Assembly (NCBI GenBank): GCA_902798595.1
Contig: CADBXE010000001.1
Span: 124,001 to 188,000, forward strand
Direction: 5' to 3'
Length of the DNA stretch: 64,000 bases
Source: an uncultured Erysipelotrichaceae bacterium
GTDB taxonomy: Bacteria; Bacillota_I; Bacilli_A; RFN20; CAG-826
The translations under genes and the position numbers were made by a program. Positions 43,297 through 52,824 of this stretch are shown in pieces (position 1 is the first letter of the stretch; every line of letters starts with the position of its first letter). Below the pieces are notes generated by a model that was not told the origin of the DNA, made no database searches, and saw only the letters and a list, made by a program, of their open reading frames with translations.

Positions 43297-44979
43297 TATT
43301 GAATCATTGATGTCTTTGATGACTGGGATATCCACTTTGATTTCCTTACGGTCATAAGTGACAAAGCCATTCATTTCTTCCTCTACATCACTTAGCTGTG
43401 TGTAGATGAAACCTGACATGCCTTTCTTCTTGCATGGAATGATTTCTTCATTAATAAATCTTATATATTCTTTTTGAAAGTCTTCTTTGTTATTAAATAG
43501 CAAGTAGATGAAGCCTTCCTTTTTCTTTGCTTCTTTTAAACGCTTATCAAGGATATAAGCACCGCATTCAGAACAAACATACGCTCTACCTTTGAGTTTA
43601 TGTTTAGAAGGAACTTTAACTTTCCATTTATATATATGCATGGATTTCACATCGCTACTACCTTGGTCATGCCAGCCTGATGCGTGGTCATAAATTCTAG
43701 TAGGGTCAACAACCTTTAATTTCTCATAAATCTCTTTAGCGTCGAATTGTCCCCAAGCTTCATTAAAGATGGTCCAATAAACGATACAAGGAGAGTTATA
43801 GAGAAGATCAATTGTATCTAAGAATTCTTGATAAGCTTCTTTTCTACCTTCTTCATTTTCTCTAAAGAATATCTTATAGCGATGGTCGTTAATTTTATAT
43901 CTCACAAATAGTGGAACTTGGTTGAGCCAGAAGTCATATTTTGTGCAGCCATTTACAAAGTCTTGCCACACTAATAAACCGAGCCTATCGCAGTGATAAT
44001 ACCACCTCATAGATTCAATCTTAATATGCTTTCTAGAAACATTAAATCCTAGTGACTTAATGAGGTTAATATCGTTGATGTAATCTTCATCGCTATTAGG
44101 CGTTAATAAGGCGTCTGCATAATAGCCTTGATCAAGAACGCCTTTCATAAAATATGGCTCATTATTTAAGGCGATAACTTTCATGCCTTTTTCGTTTGTC
44201 ATTAAAGAAACTTTTCTCATTGCAAAATAAGAAGATACTTCATCAGCTTCATTAAAAATAACAAATTCATAAAGGTAAGGATTTTCTGGCGACCAAAGTA
44301 TTGGATTTTTAACAGGAATAATGTTTTCTTTATCCGCTTCAATTTCGTAAATTCGATTATTTAATTTGAGTTTTGCAGACTTATTGGCACTTTTAAAGCT
44401 CAATTTGACGACTTTTTCATCAATATCTGGTGTAATTTTTAGTTTTTCGATACATCCATCGTTTACGCTCTCTAACCATACAGGCATATAAATACCAGAT
44501 TGAGGTTTATACCATATACCTTCAGGTTTCAAATGTTGCTTTCCTGAGGAGTGATATGAGGCGTTTGTAGTGTCCACAACACGGACAACAAGAGTGCCTT
44601 TTCCATCCTTGAGGAATGGCTTAATATCCATTTCAAAAGGTAGAAAACCACCAACATGTTTCATCACGAATTGGTCATTCACAAATACTTCAGCTATTTG
44701 GTCAACTGCGCCAAAGTGTAGTATAACCTTATCTTTTATAAAATCACTAGGTAAATCTAAGTTTAATCTATAGAAAAGATAGTCATCTGGAAGGACTACT
44801 TTATTGACCTCACTCTTACTAACTTCAGGAGAAAAAGGCACTAAGATTTGACCATCAAATTTAGCGGGAATTTTCTCTTCTTTTCTAATTGCGTATTCCC
44901 AGTATCCATTAAGACAAATATAGGAATCTCTTTTAAATTGAGGACGAGGATATTCACTCAGCGGTTGGCTTTGATTCAT
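43294..44979 (-). CDS. Glycoside hydrolase family 2 enzyme
   Basis: The 561-residue enzyme shows GH2 architecture: a jelly-roll sugar-binding domain (NGYWEYAIRKEEKIPAKFDG near 25), an immunoglobulin-like domain and a TIM barrel with the acid/base FNEAWGQ near 400 and a candidate nucleophile in CSECGAY near 470. There is no signal peptide, so it acts in the cytosol. It overlaps the transporter gene by 26 bases and shares an operon with galactokinase, so a beta-galactoside substrate is likely. Beta-glucuronidase is the alternative. Confidence 0.85.
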   Translation of the reverse strand: MNQSQPLSEYPRPQFKRDSYICLNGYWEYAIRKEEKIPAKFDGQILVPFSPEVSKSEVNKVVLPDDYLFYRLNLDLPSDFIKDKVILHFGAVDQIAEVFVNDQFVMKHVGGFLPFEMDIKPFLKDGKGTLVVRVVDTTNASYHSSGKQHLKPEGIWYKPQSGIYMPVWLESVNDGCIEKLKITPDIDEKVVKLSFKSANKSAKLKLNNRIYEIEADKENIIPVKNPILWSPENPYLYEFVIFNEADEVSSYFAMRKVSLMTNEKGMKVIALNNEPYFMKGVLDQGYYADALLTPNSDEDYINDINLIKSLGFNVSRKHIKIESMRWYYHCDRLGLLVWQDFVNGCTKYDFWLNQVPLFVRYKINDHRYKIFFRENEEGRKEAYQEFLDTIDLLYNSPCIVYWTIFNEAWGQFDAKEIYEKLKVVDPTRIYDHASGWHDQGSSDVKSMHIYKWKVKVPSKHKLKGRAYVCSECGAYILDKRLKEAKKKEGFIYLLFNNKEDFQKEYIRFINEEIIPCKKKGMSGFIYTQLSDVEEEMNGFVTYDRKEIKVDIPVIKDINDSI

Positions 44980-46294
44980 TAATCTTCTTCTCCTTTTTAA
45001 TCATGAAAATAACTGGGATAATCGCTAAGGCAAAAATAACACCAGTAGCGAAGAATAACCATCTATTTGGAGGATAGACCATTACGCCATATTCGTTAGG
45101 ATAAGGTTCTCCACCTAATCGACAAATAATTTCCGCGATAACCATTGGACCAATAATCATTGGGATTAAAACACAGAAAATCATTCTCACACCTTGGAAT
45201 AAACCAACTTCTTTAACTGGTGTGTAGTCTCTAACTTTCGCACCTAATACAGCGGTACTAATTAAGTAACCTGACATTAAGATAATACCACCGATGATTA
45301 AGCCAACTTGAGTGCCAATTCCTTGATTCGCAGGAATCGCAAACACGGTGATACCACCAATCGCACCAACGATTAAAGCGGGAATCATGATTTTGTTCTT
45401 ACCAATCTTGTCCATGAATAAACCAAAGACAACGGTAATCGCACTCGCGGTTAATAAAACAATACCCAAACTAATAGTGAAGTCTAAATCCACAATGCCT
45501 AAGATGTTTTGCACATAAAGAATGAAATAAGGCATAAATACTTGTAAGCCAATATTGAAAACCATAAAGGCAATTAAAGTGATGTATAAAACTGGATTGG
45601 CTTTAATAACGCTTGGTCTAAAGCCATGAATAATGTTTTTGAAATATGGCTCTTCTCTATTTGGTTTAACCACATCATTAGGGGCTAAGAAGATAGAAGC
45701 AATACCAATGGCTAAGGTAATGCCACCGAAGATATAGAAGAATAAATCCCATCTCTTAGGCGTATCTACCTTAACGTCTACGAATACACCCGCTACAACA
45801 ATAACGGCGATTAATGCTAATAAAGGAAGAACGGATAAAACACTTTCCACCTTACTACGGTTATTCTCAGTTGTGTTATCAGTAACAAAGGCATTAAATG
45901 CGGCATCATTAGCGGTGCTACCAAAGAATGTCATGACACAGTCCATAATGACAATCATCGTACCAGCTAAGAAGACGTTATTCGCCACAAAACTAACTGA
46001 AGATTTTGGATCTAAGAAGGCAAATAAGAGAATTGATATACCCCAAAGGATATAACCAGTGGATATTAATAGCTTTCTTTTGCCTAATCTATCGCTGACC
46101 GCACCCATAAGTAATGTTGTAATAGTGGCCGCAGCAGCGCTACAGGCAGTCATCACAGGAATAAAGCCATATTCCGAAGTACAGTCATAGACGTAAACAT
46201 TAAAATAGTTGTTCTCAATAGCCCACGCTAATTGACCAACAAAACCGGCTAAAATGAACATTAGCCATCTTCTAATACCTATCTTATTATCCAT
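44954..46294 (-). CDS. MFS/GPH-type sugar transporter
   Basis: The 446-residue protein has about 12 membrane helices with the cytoplasmic loop SDRLGKRK near 68, as in glycoside-pentoside-hexuronide and SLC45-like carriers. It probably imports the galactoside that the neighbouring GH2 enzyme splits. AAGGAGA precedes the ATG. It lies between galK and the GH2 gene. Confidence 0.83.
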   Translation of the reverse strand: MDNKIGIRRWLMFILAGFVGQLAWAIENNYFNVYVYDCTSEYGFIPVMTACSAAAATITTLLMGAVSDRLGKRKLLISTGYILWGISILLFAFLDPKSSVSFVANNVFLAGTMIVIMDCVMTFFGSTANDAAFNAFVTDNTTENNRSKVESVLSVLPLLALIAVIVVAGVFVDVKVDTPKRWDLFFYIFGGITLAIGIASIFLAPNDVVKPNREEPYFKNIIHGFRPSVIKANPVLYITLIAFMVFNIGLQVFMPYFILYVQNILGIVDLDFTISLGIVLLTASAITVVFGLFMDKIGKNKIMIPALIVGAIGGITVFAIPANQGIGTQVGLIIGGIILMSGYLISTAVLGAKVRDYTPVKEVGLFQGVRMIFCVLIPMIIGPMVIAEIICRLGGEPYPNEYGVMVYPPNRWLFFATGVIFALAIIPVIFMIKKEKKINESKPTAE

Positions 46295-46305
46295 ACACGT
46301 CTCCT

Positions 46306-47469
46306 TTATTTTAGTTCAGAAGGAATTTCGTTACGTATATTCACGAGGTGCACATTATGCTCCCCGTATTTAGCTTTTGTTTCTTTTAAAACGTTATCTA
46401 ATTCATCATTAGGGACAAGGGCGATAACTGAACCCGCAAAACCGCCACCGTTAATCTTAACGCCAGCTTTTTCATGAGATGCTTTAATAATTAATTCACA
46501 AGCCTCCAAAGGAGAACCTTGCTTATCCTCAACATACATATTATGTAATAAATCAGTGGATGACATTCTTGATTCGTTCATTAATTTAGTAAGAACATCT
46601 AATTCACCTTTTTCAATCGCGTCAAAAGCTTCTTTAACGCGTCTATTTTCGCCAAAGAAGTGTAGTGCTCTTTCATATGCTAATTCACCACATTTATCAA
46701 TCACATCTTGCTTGTTTTTGATAACTTCGGCTTCTTCAACTTCTCTTAAATATTCTTTTTCGAAGTAGTGGGCAACCTTATACATATCATCAGGTATAGC
46801 TTTATATAAATGGTCTAGTCCAGCGTGACTACCACCAGAATTAACAATCACAAAAGAATAGTTTTCTAGTGTTACTTTTAATGGCTTAACAACTGGATTA
46901 TCGATATCTTCAAAATCAATATAAACAAGGCCACCATAGGCCACACCAATTTGATCTAGTAAGCCACACATCTTGCCGTAGTATTCTCTTTCCGCAAATT
47001 GAGAAGCCTTACATAAAGTCATAAGTGGGATTTGTTCATTATTAAATAACTTATTGAATGTTTGAGCTAATAATAATTCAAAAGCAGCGCTACTACTTAC
47101 CCCTGCGCCACCAGGGATTTGACTCTTGATATAAATATCAAAACCACCAATCTTATATTCTTTAGCTAAGTAAGCAGCAACGCCTTTCACTAAAGCATCT
47201 GGTTTGCCTTTAATATCATCATTTTTATCTAAACTAGATAAATCAATCGTGGATTCAGTAAAACCTTCACTATAAAGGTGAACTAATAAGTCATCTCTTC
47301 TTTTAATTGAGGCAAAGATAGATAAGGAACAAGTGGCAGCCATGCACAAACCATGGTTATGGTCTGTATGATTACCTAACACTTCAAATCTACCGCCACA
47401 ACTAAGATATAGTTCTGGTTCAGCTTTATATTTTTCTAAGAATTTATTCTTGAGGTAATTCTTCATCAT
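46306..47469 (-). CDS. galK: Galactokinase
   Basis: The 387-residue GHMP kinase phosphorylates galactose at C1. It shows GGRFEVLGNHTDHNHG near 25, GGAGVSSSAAFELL near 118 (phosphate loop) and GAGFGGS-like GGGFAGSVIA near 342. The start overlaps the preceding DUF368 gene by 26 bases. galT and galE are not in the window, so the rest of the Leloir pathway must be elsewhere. Confidence 0.95.
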   Translation of the reverse strand: MMKNYLKNKFLEKYKAEPELYLSCGGRFEVLGNHTDHNHGLCMAATCSLSIFASIKRRDDLLVHLYSEGFTESTIDLSSLDKNDDIKGKPDALVKGVAAYLAKEYKIGGFDIYIKSQIPGGAGVSSSAAFELLLAQTFNKLFNNEQIPLMTLCKASQFAEREYYGKMCGLLDQIGVAYGGLVYIDFEDIDNPVVKPLKVTLENYSFVIVNSGGSHAGLDHLYKAIPDDMYKVAHYFEKEYLREVEEAEVIKNKQDVIDKCGELAYERALHFFGENRRVKEAFDAIEKGELDVLTKLMNESRMSSTDLLHNMYVEDKQGSPLEACELIIKASHEKAGVKINGGGFAGSVIALVPNDELDNVLKETKAKYGEHNVHLVNIRNEIPSELK

Positions 47470-48442
47470 TCTTTTCTAACTCTACTCTCTTTCTTTGAGC
47501 GACCACTAAACGATAGCTTAAGAAAGCACATAATGCTAATGCCCCAAAACCAATAATCATTTCTAACCACATTGGTAAGACAGGATGAATCTTTAAGGCA
47601 TCACCTAAGTTAGCATCCATCCACACTCTATAGTAATTAACGATATTGGAATTAAAGAATAAGACAAATATTGATCCGGCAATGAAACCGATAATTGCAA
47701 AGAATGTTTCTTTACGCCATTTCTTAAGTAAGATGTTCATGATTTTAGAAACAACCACAACACCAATTAAACAACCAACAGCGAAACATCCTAAGACACC
47801 AAATAGGGCACCCGTGTGTGTGAAATCACCGTGTTTAAGCATTTCACTAGCCCAGTCTTTAACATTGTCCACAAGTGGTCTATAGAAGCCTAAGATTAAT
47901 AAAATCAAAGAGCCTGATAAACCAGGAACAGTTAAAGCCACCGCGGCAACTGCGCCTACAGGGATAAGTAATAAATATAACCACCAAACTGGTTGAGGAT
48001 TAAATAAGCTATCAACGGTAAAGCCGTTAAGTCCAATAATAACGTTCAAAACACCTAAGATGATAACGAATATCGCACCTAGAGCAATTAATAAACCATA
48101 TTTCTTAGTAATCTTAGTGCCTTTAACTTCATCAGTAATGCCTGGGAATGAACCAAGTAAGAAACCAGCGAATACACAGATTAATACGAACATCAGGTAT
48201 TCAAAGGCGTAAGAGAAAATGATAATACACGCTACGACGGCAATAATAATGCCTAGTAATATAGGGATTAAAACTTTGATAGCCCAGCCAAATTTCTTTC
48301 TAAAATTGTTAACTGCGGCAATGATATCTTCATAAACGTGGAAGATGACCGCAATCGCGGCACCAGAAACACCAGGAATCGCGGCTCCTGCGCCGATGGC
48401 TAAACCAGCCACAAGTTTTCTAAACCATTCTTTAATTTTCAT
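47444..48442 (-). CDS. DUF368 membrane protein (PopT-type polyprenyl-phosphate transporter family)
   Basis: The 332-residue protein has 8-9 membrane helices and the DUF368 opening GLAIGAGAAIPGVSGAA near 14, with a matching second half AVALTVPGLSGSLILL near 168. The family includes PopT, which recycles undecaprenyl phosphate across the membrane. The first gene of the galactose operon, it overlaps galK by 26 bases. TATACT (minus strand, 48456-48451) ends eight bases before the ATG, with no ribosome site. Confidence 0.87.
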   Translation of the reverse strand: MKIKEWFRKLVAGLAIGAGAAIPGVSGAAIAVIFHVYEDIIAAVNNFRKKFGWAIKVLIPILLGIIIAVVACIIIFSYAFEYLMFVLICVFAGFLLGSFPGITDEVKGTKITKKYGLLIALGAIFVIILGVLNVIIGLNGFTVDSLFNPQPVWWLYLLLIPVGAVAAVALTVPGLSGSLILLILGFYRPLVDNVKDWASEMLKHGDFTHTGALFGVLGCFAVGCLIGVVVVSKIMNILLKKWRKETFFAIIGFIAGSIFVLFFNSNIVNYYRVWMDANLGDALKIHPVLPMWLEMIIGFGALALCAFLSYRLVVAQRKRVELEKNDEELPQE

Positions 48443-48450
48443 ACAAAAAG

Positions 48451-48471
48451 AGTATACAAAATTTATTTTGT
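48451..48471 (-). promoter_or_regulatory. -10 box and 16-bp palindrome before the DUF368-galK operon
   Basis: ACAAAAT-TT-ATTTTGT (48456-48471) is a perfect dyad touching the minus-strand -10 TATACT (48456-48451). It lies in the divergent region with pth and may be a sugar-responsive operator. Confidence 0.45.
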
Positions 48472-48492
48472 TTAGTAAATCTTCCGTTGTGC

Positions 48493-48498
48493 TATAAT
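48493..48498 (+). promoter_or_regulatory. Extended -10 box of pth
   Basis: TGCTATAAT ends 16 bases before the ATG at 48515. The GTG at 48500 would lie before the transcription start, which supports the ATG as the real start. Confidence 0.55.
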
Positions 48499-48514
48499 TG
48501 TGGCACGTAGAATT

Positions 48515-49069
48515 ATGAAACTTATTGTAGGCTTAGGCAATCCAGGTAAAAAATACGACAAGACTCGTCATAACATGGGCTTCATGGCAATCGACCTTCT
48601 CGCAGACCAGGCAAAGATCGATATTGATAAGGAAGTTTTCCATGCTTTACTCGGCAGAGGAAAGATTTATAACGAGGACGTGATATTGTTTAAGCCACAA
48701 ACATTCATGAATCTATCCGGAACAGCGGTGCAAGAAGTCGTCCATTATTTCAAGATTGAAATGGAAGACATTATCGTTGTTTACGACGACATGGCTTTAG
48801 AACCAGGAAGAATTAGAATTCGTAAAGAAGGTTCCTCCGGTGGTCATAAGGGCATGCAAAACATTATTGATTGTTTATCAACCGACAAGATTAAAAGAAT
48901 TCGTATTGGTATTGGTGAACCAGGTGAATGGGATACTGTTGACTTTGTTCTTTCTAAACCACTTAAAGACGAACAACCTTTAATCGATGAAGCGATTGAA
49001 AACGCTGTTGGTGCATTAAAGGAGGCTATTAAGTCTGATTTTGATCGGGCGATGAACAAATTTAATTAG
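48515..49069 (+). CDS. pth: Peptidyl-tRNA hydrolase
   Basis: The 184-residue enzyme frees tRNA from prematurely released peptidyl-tRNA. It has KLIVGLGNPGKKYDKTRHN at the start, with the catalytic histidine in RHN, FKPQTFMNLSG near 55, VYDDMALEPGRIR near 86 and GHKGMQNI near 107. I start at the ATG that begins this motif. It is followed 16 bases later by mfd, as in Bacillus. Confidence 0.96.
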   Translation: MKLIVGLGNPGKKYDKTRHNMGFMAIDLLADQAKIDIDKEVFHALLGRGKIYNEDVILFKPQTFMNLSGTAVQEVVHYFKIEMEDIIVVYDDMALEPGRIRIRKEGSSGGHKGMQNIIDCLSTDKIKRIRIGIGEPGEWDTVDFVLSKPLKDEQPLIDEAIENAVGALKEAIKSDFDRAMNKFN

Positions 49070-49085
49070 TTAAAGGAGGTATAAA

Positions 49086-52000
49086 TTGAACCTTTTTAAC
49101 AAGTTAAAAACTAATAGTGTAACCCCCCTCTTCGAAAAGAAAATGGGGCATTTTGTCGTGGATGATAACAATGGAATTGCCCTTTTAGTGGCCTCTTCCT
49201 TTAAAAATAAAAAAGAACCTTACTTATTAATTACTTCCAATTTATATAAAGCTCAACAAATCTATTCTTCACTTGTTTCCTTCTTATCCAAGAATGATGT
49301 TTTATTATTCCCAAGCGATGAACTCATCCGAGCGGAGACTATTGCCCAATCCAAGGAAATGGCGGCACACCGTCTCTATGTTTTAAGTGAATTGTTAAAT
49401 AGAAATAACGTTATTGTCGTGGCTAACCTAGCAAGTGCCACTAGATATTTACCTTCTCCAGAACTATTTAAAAATAGAACTTTCTCTATTAAGAAAGGTA
49501 AACATTATCAATTAGATGATTTAAGAAGAAAATTAATCGCTAATGGGTATGCTTGTGTTAATAAGGTTGACCAATCATTACAGTTCGCTATTAGAGGCGA
49601 TGTTTTAGATATCTTCTCTGTTAATAACGATAACCCAGTACGTATTGAGTTCTTCGATGATGAAGTCGAAAGCATGCGTTATTTTGATTTAGCCAAGCAA
49701 ACCTCTATTGGTATGCTTGATGAAGTTACCATCTTGCCGGCGTCAGATATCTTATTTAGTGATGAAGAAAAGCTTAACTGTACTGAAAAACTATATAAGA
49801 ATTTAGAAAAAGATAAAGGGATTCTTGGACAGACACTTTTTGAAAAATTAAGAGATACGTGTGATGATTTAGCCTTTACTATAAGCGAAGGACAAATAGA
49901 TGAAAAGTTCTATAAATATTATGGCTATCTAACAGAAAATCATTATTCAATCTTTGATTACTGTTCTAACTATAAAAAGGTGTTCGTTGATTATAACGGC
50001 ATCATTGCCTCTAATAAAATGCTGCAAAATGACTCACATGTTTATTTGGATGAGTTATATGAAAATGGTAAAGCCTTATCTAGATTAGAAATCTATCAAG
50101 ATATTAACCGTTTAGTGGACTTTAAATACCACATTACAACTTCTAATCTTATCGATTCACCTTCTGCAATTACTTTCCCAGTAAAAGCGGTACCTTTCCA
50201 AGCTAGTAAGAAGTCAGACGCGATTAATATCATCTATTCCTATATCAATGATGGTTATCAAATCGTCTTAGCCTTAAATAATAAAGAACATATCCACCTC
50301 GCGGAACAAATCTTAGACTTCCAACACATCAAATATCAAATTGTAGAAGGCTTTGATTTGCCAAAAGAAGGCAAGGTGGGTATTAGTTTAATCAATTTAA
50401 GTAGCGGTTTTGTTTTAACTGAAGAAAAGATTGCTTATTTAACAAGCGCGGAGCTATTTAACGAAAAAGTTAGAACCGCAAGGTTTGATAATAGATTTAA
50501 AGAAGCCACAATTCTTAGAAGCTATGAAGAACTTGAACCAGGTGACTATGTTGTCCATGAATACCAAGGTATTGGTCAATTTATCGCTCTTCAAACTTTA
50601 GAAACTAATGGCACCCATAAGGACTATTTAAAGATTGCTTATTGGGGCAATGAATTCTTATATGTTCCAGTTCAACAATTCCAATTAGTCAGAAAGTACT
50701 TAGGCAAAGAAGGTGCAGCGCCTAGATTAAGTCATTTGCATAGTAAAGACTGGGAAAACACTAAAAAGAAAGTTAAAGCGAGAGTTAACGATTTAGCGGA
50801 ACGCTTGATGCAACTTTATGTCGAAAGAAGTAAAGCACAAGGCTTTGCCTTCCAACAAGATGATGAATTCCAAGAGCAATTTGAAAATGAATTTGATTAT
50901 CCATTAACTCGTGACCAAGAAAGAGCACTTAATGAAATCAAACACGATATGGAATCTCCTCAACCAATGGACCGCTTATTATGTGGTGATGTTGGTTTCG
51001 GTAAAACTGAAGTGGCTTTTAGAGCGGCATTTAAAGCCATCCTTTCTGGTAAACAAGTCGCTATCCTTTGTCCAACTACATTATTAGCGAGGCAACACTA
51101 CGAATTAGCGTGTAAGCGTTTCGCTAACTTTGATGTAAATATTGCAGTCTTCTCCAGACTTGTAAAAGCAAGTCAACAAACTAAATATATGAAAGAAGTA
51201 GAAGCGGGCATTACTCACCTCATTATCGGTACACATAGGCTTCTTTCTAAGAATTTACACTTTAATAACTTAGGCCTATTAATTGTCGATGAAGAACAAC
51301 GTTTTGGTGTGGAACAAAAGGAAAGAATCAAAGAAATTAAAAAGGATATTGATGTCTTAACTTTAAGCGCCACCCCAATTCCTCGTACATTACAAATCTC
51401 TCTTATTGGTGTCCGTAGTATGTCTAAAATTGATACTCCTCCACAAGATAGAATGCCAATTCAAACATACGTCACCCCATTCAGATTAGATGTTGTTAAA
51501 GAATTAATTGAAAGAGAATTAGGTAGAAACGGGCAAGTATTCTATCTTCATAACAATATTGCTACCTTGTATAACAGAGTGGCTACATTACAGAAAATGA
51601 TGCCTAATGTCCATATTGGTGTAGCGCATGGCAAGATGGAAAGAGATGACATCGAAGACGTCATGATGCGTTTCTATGAAGGTGAAATCGATGTCTTAGT
51701 GTCTACATCCATTATTGAAAACGGTATTGATGTCCCTAATGCGAATATGATTATAGTTGAAGATAGTGAAAACTATGGTTTATCGCAGTTATATCAAATC
51801 AAAGGTAGAGTGGGTCGTTCCTCTAGAATTGCCTATGCCTATTTAATGTATAGCGAATACAAAGTATTAAATGAAAAAGCTCAAAAGAGATTAAAAGCTC
51901 TTCAAGACTTTACCGAACTTGGTAGTGGCTATAAGATTGCCCAACGTGACTTAATGATTAGGGGCGCGGGTGATATCTTAGGTCCTGAACAAGCGGGATT

Positions 52001-52565
52001 TATCGATTCCATTGGTTTAGATATGTATATCAAACTTTTAAATGATGCGGTTAAAGAAAAGATGGAAGGCAAAGCAGTGGAAGAAGAGAATGTTGAAATC
52101 AATCCAACACTTGATATCGATGCCTATATTCCAAATAGTTACGCTAAAGAGGGTGATAAAATTGAACTTTATCAAGAAATCTTACACGCTCCATCATTGT
52201 TTGATCTTGATTATATTAAAGAGAAAACACGCGATATCTACGGAAAACTACCAGAAGAAGTGGAAATGTTATTCTCCAAACGTAGTATTGATTTATTAAC
52301 CAAAGAAGCTAAAGTACAAAAGCTTATGGATAAACCAAAGTTTGTGGAAATCAACTTAGGTGATGAATATATCAACATTAAAGGTATCGGTAATATTTTG
52401 TTTGAAGCATTAATTCCGTTTTTAGCGTTTGTTAAAATAAGTTATGCTAATAATGTCTTTAAAATATTATTAAATAAAGGTAAGAACTGGATTTATGATT
52501 TAGAAAATATCCTTAAGAGCTTACTAGAAATACAGAATCATTTTTCAATAAAGGAAATAGTATAA
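49086..52565 (+). CDS. mfd: Transcription-repair coupling factor
   Basis: The 1159-residue protein has the Mfd domain order: UvrB-like N-terminus, RNA-polymerase-interaction domain (YVVHEYQGIGQF near 487), then the RecG-like translocase with LLCGDVGFGKTEVAFRA near 630 and DEEQRFG near 735, and the C-terminal TRCF domain. It removes stalled polymerase at DNA lesions. The TTG start at 49086 is chosen because AAAGGAGGT lies just before it. It is followed one base later by rqcP. Confidence 0.96.
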   Translation: MNLFNKLKTNSVTPLFEKKMGHFVVDDNNGIALLVASSFKNKKEPYLLITSNLYKAQQIYSSLVSFLSKNDVLLFPSDELIRAETIAQSKEMAAHRLYVLSELLNRNNVIVVANLASATRYLPSPELFKNRTFSIKKGKHYQLDDLRRKLIANGYACVNKVDQSLQFAIRGDVLDIFSVNNDNPVRIEFFDDEVESMRYFDLAKQTSIGMLDEVTILPASDILFSDEEKLNCTEKLYKNLEKDKGILGQTLFEKLRDTCDDLAFTISEGQIDEKFYKYYGYLTENHYSIFDYCSNYKKVFVDYNGIIASNKMLQNDSHVYLDELYENGKALSRLEIYQDINRLVDFKYHITTSNLIDSPSAITFPVKAVPFQASKKSDAINIIYSYINDGYQIVLALNNKEHIHLAEQILDFQHIKYQIVEGFDLPKEGKVGISLINLSSGFVLTEEKIAYLTSAELFNEKVRTARFDNRFKEATILRSYEELEPGDYVVHEYQGIGQFIALQTLETNGTHKDYLKIAYWGNEFLYVPVQQFQLVRKYLGKEGAAPRLSHLHSKDWENTKKKVKARVNDLAERLMQLYVERSKAQGFAFQQDDEFQEQFENEFDYPLTRDQERALNEIKHDMESPQPMDRLLCGDVGFGKTEVAFRAAFKAILSGKQVAILCPTTLLARQHYELACKRFANFDVNIAVFSRLVKASQQTKYMKEVEAGITHLIIGTHRLLSKNLHFNNLGLLIVDEEQRFGVEQKERIKEIKKDIDVLTLSATPIPRTLQISLIGVRSMSKIDTPPQDRMPIQTYVTPFRLDVVKELIERELGRNGQVFYLHNNIATLYNRVATLQKMMPNVHIGVAHGKMERDDIEDVMMRFYEGEIDVLVSTSIIENGIDVPNANMIIVEDSENYGLSQLYQIKGRVGRSSRIAYAYLMYSEYKVLNEKAQKRLKALQDFTELGSGYKIAQRDLMIRGAGDILGPEQAGFIDSIGLDMYIKLLNDAVKEKMEGKAVEEENVEINPTLDIDAYIPNSYAKEGDKIELYQEILHAPSLFDLDYIKEKTRDIYGKLPEEVEMLFSKRSIDLLTKEAKVQKLMDKPKFVEINLGDEYINIKGIGNILFEALIPFLAFVKISYANNVFKILLNKGKNWIYDLENILKSLLEIQNHFSIKEIV

Positions 52566-52566
52566 A

Positions 52567-52824
52567 ATGCGTTTAGATTTAGTCTTAAAATTATCAGGTT
52601 TAATTAAAAGAAGAACAGTCGCTAAAGAGTTAGCGGAACGTGGTCGAATTCTCATTAACGATCGTGTCGCTAAACCATCAAGTGAAGTTAAAGATGGTGA
52701 CCATTTAGAACTCCATTTAGGCAACCGCATTTTACTCGTGGAAATTACTTTTGAATTAAGATACAAAAAGGAATTCCCGGTCTATAAAGAAATCCTCACA
52801 ACTAAGGTCAACGCAGATGCTTAA
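52567..52824 (+). CDS. rqcP: S4-domain RNA-binding protein RqcP
   Basis: The 85-residue protein is an S4 domain: MRLDLVLKLSGLIKRRTVAK, then GRILINDRVAKPSSEVKDGD. In Bacillus the equivalent YabO/RqcP helps RqcH elongate alanine tails on stalled nascent chains. The location between mfd and tilS matches the Bacillus arrangement. It overlaps tilS by eight bases. Confidence 0.9.
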   Translation: MRLDLVLKLSGLIKRRTVAKELAERGRILINDRVAKPSSEVKDGDHLELHLGNRILLVEITFELRYKKEFPVYKEILTTKVNADA

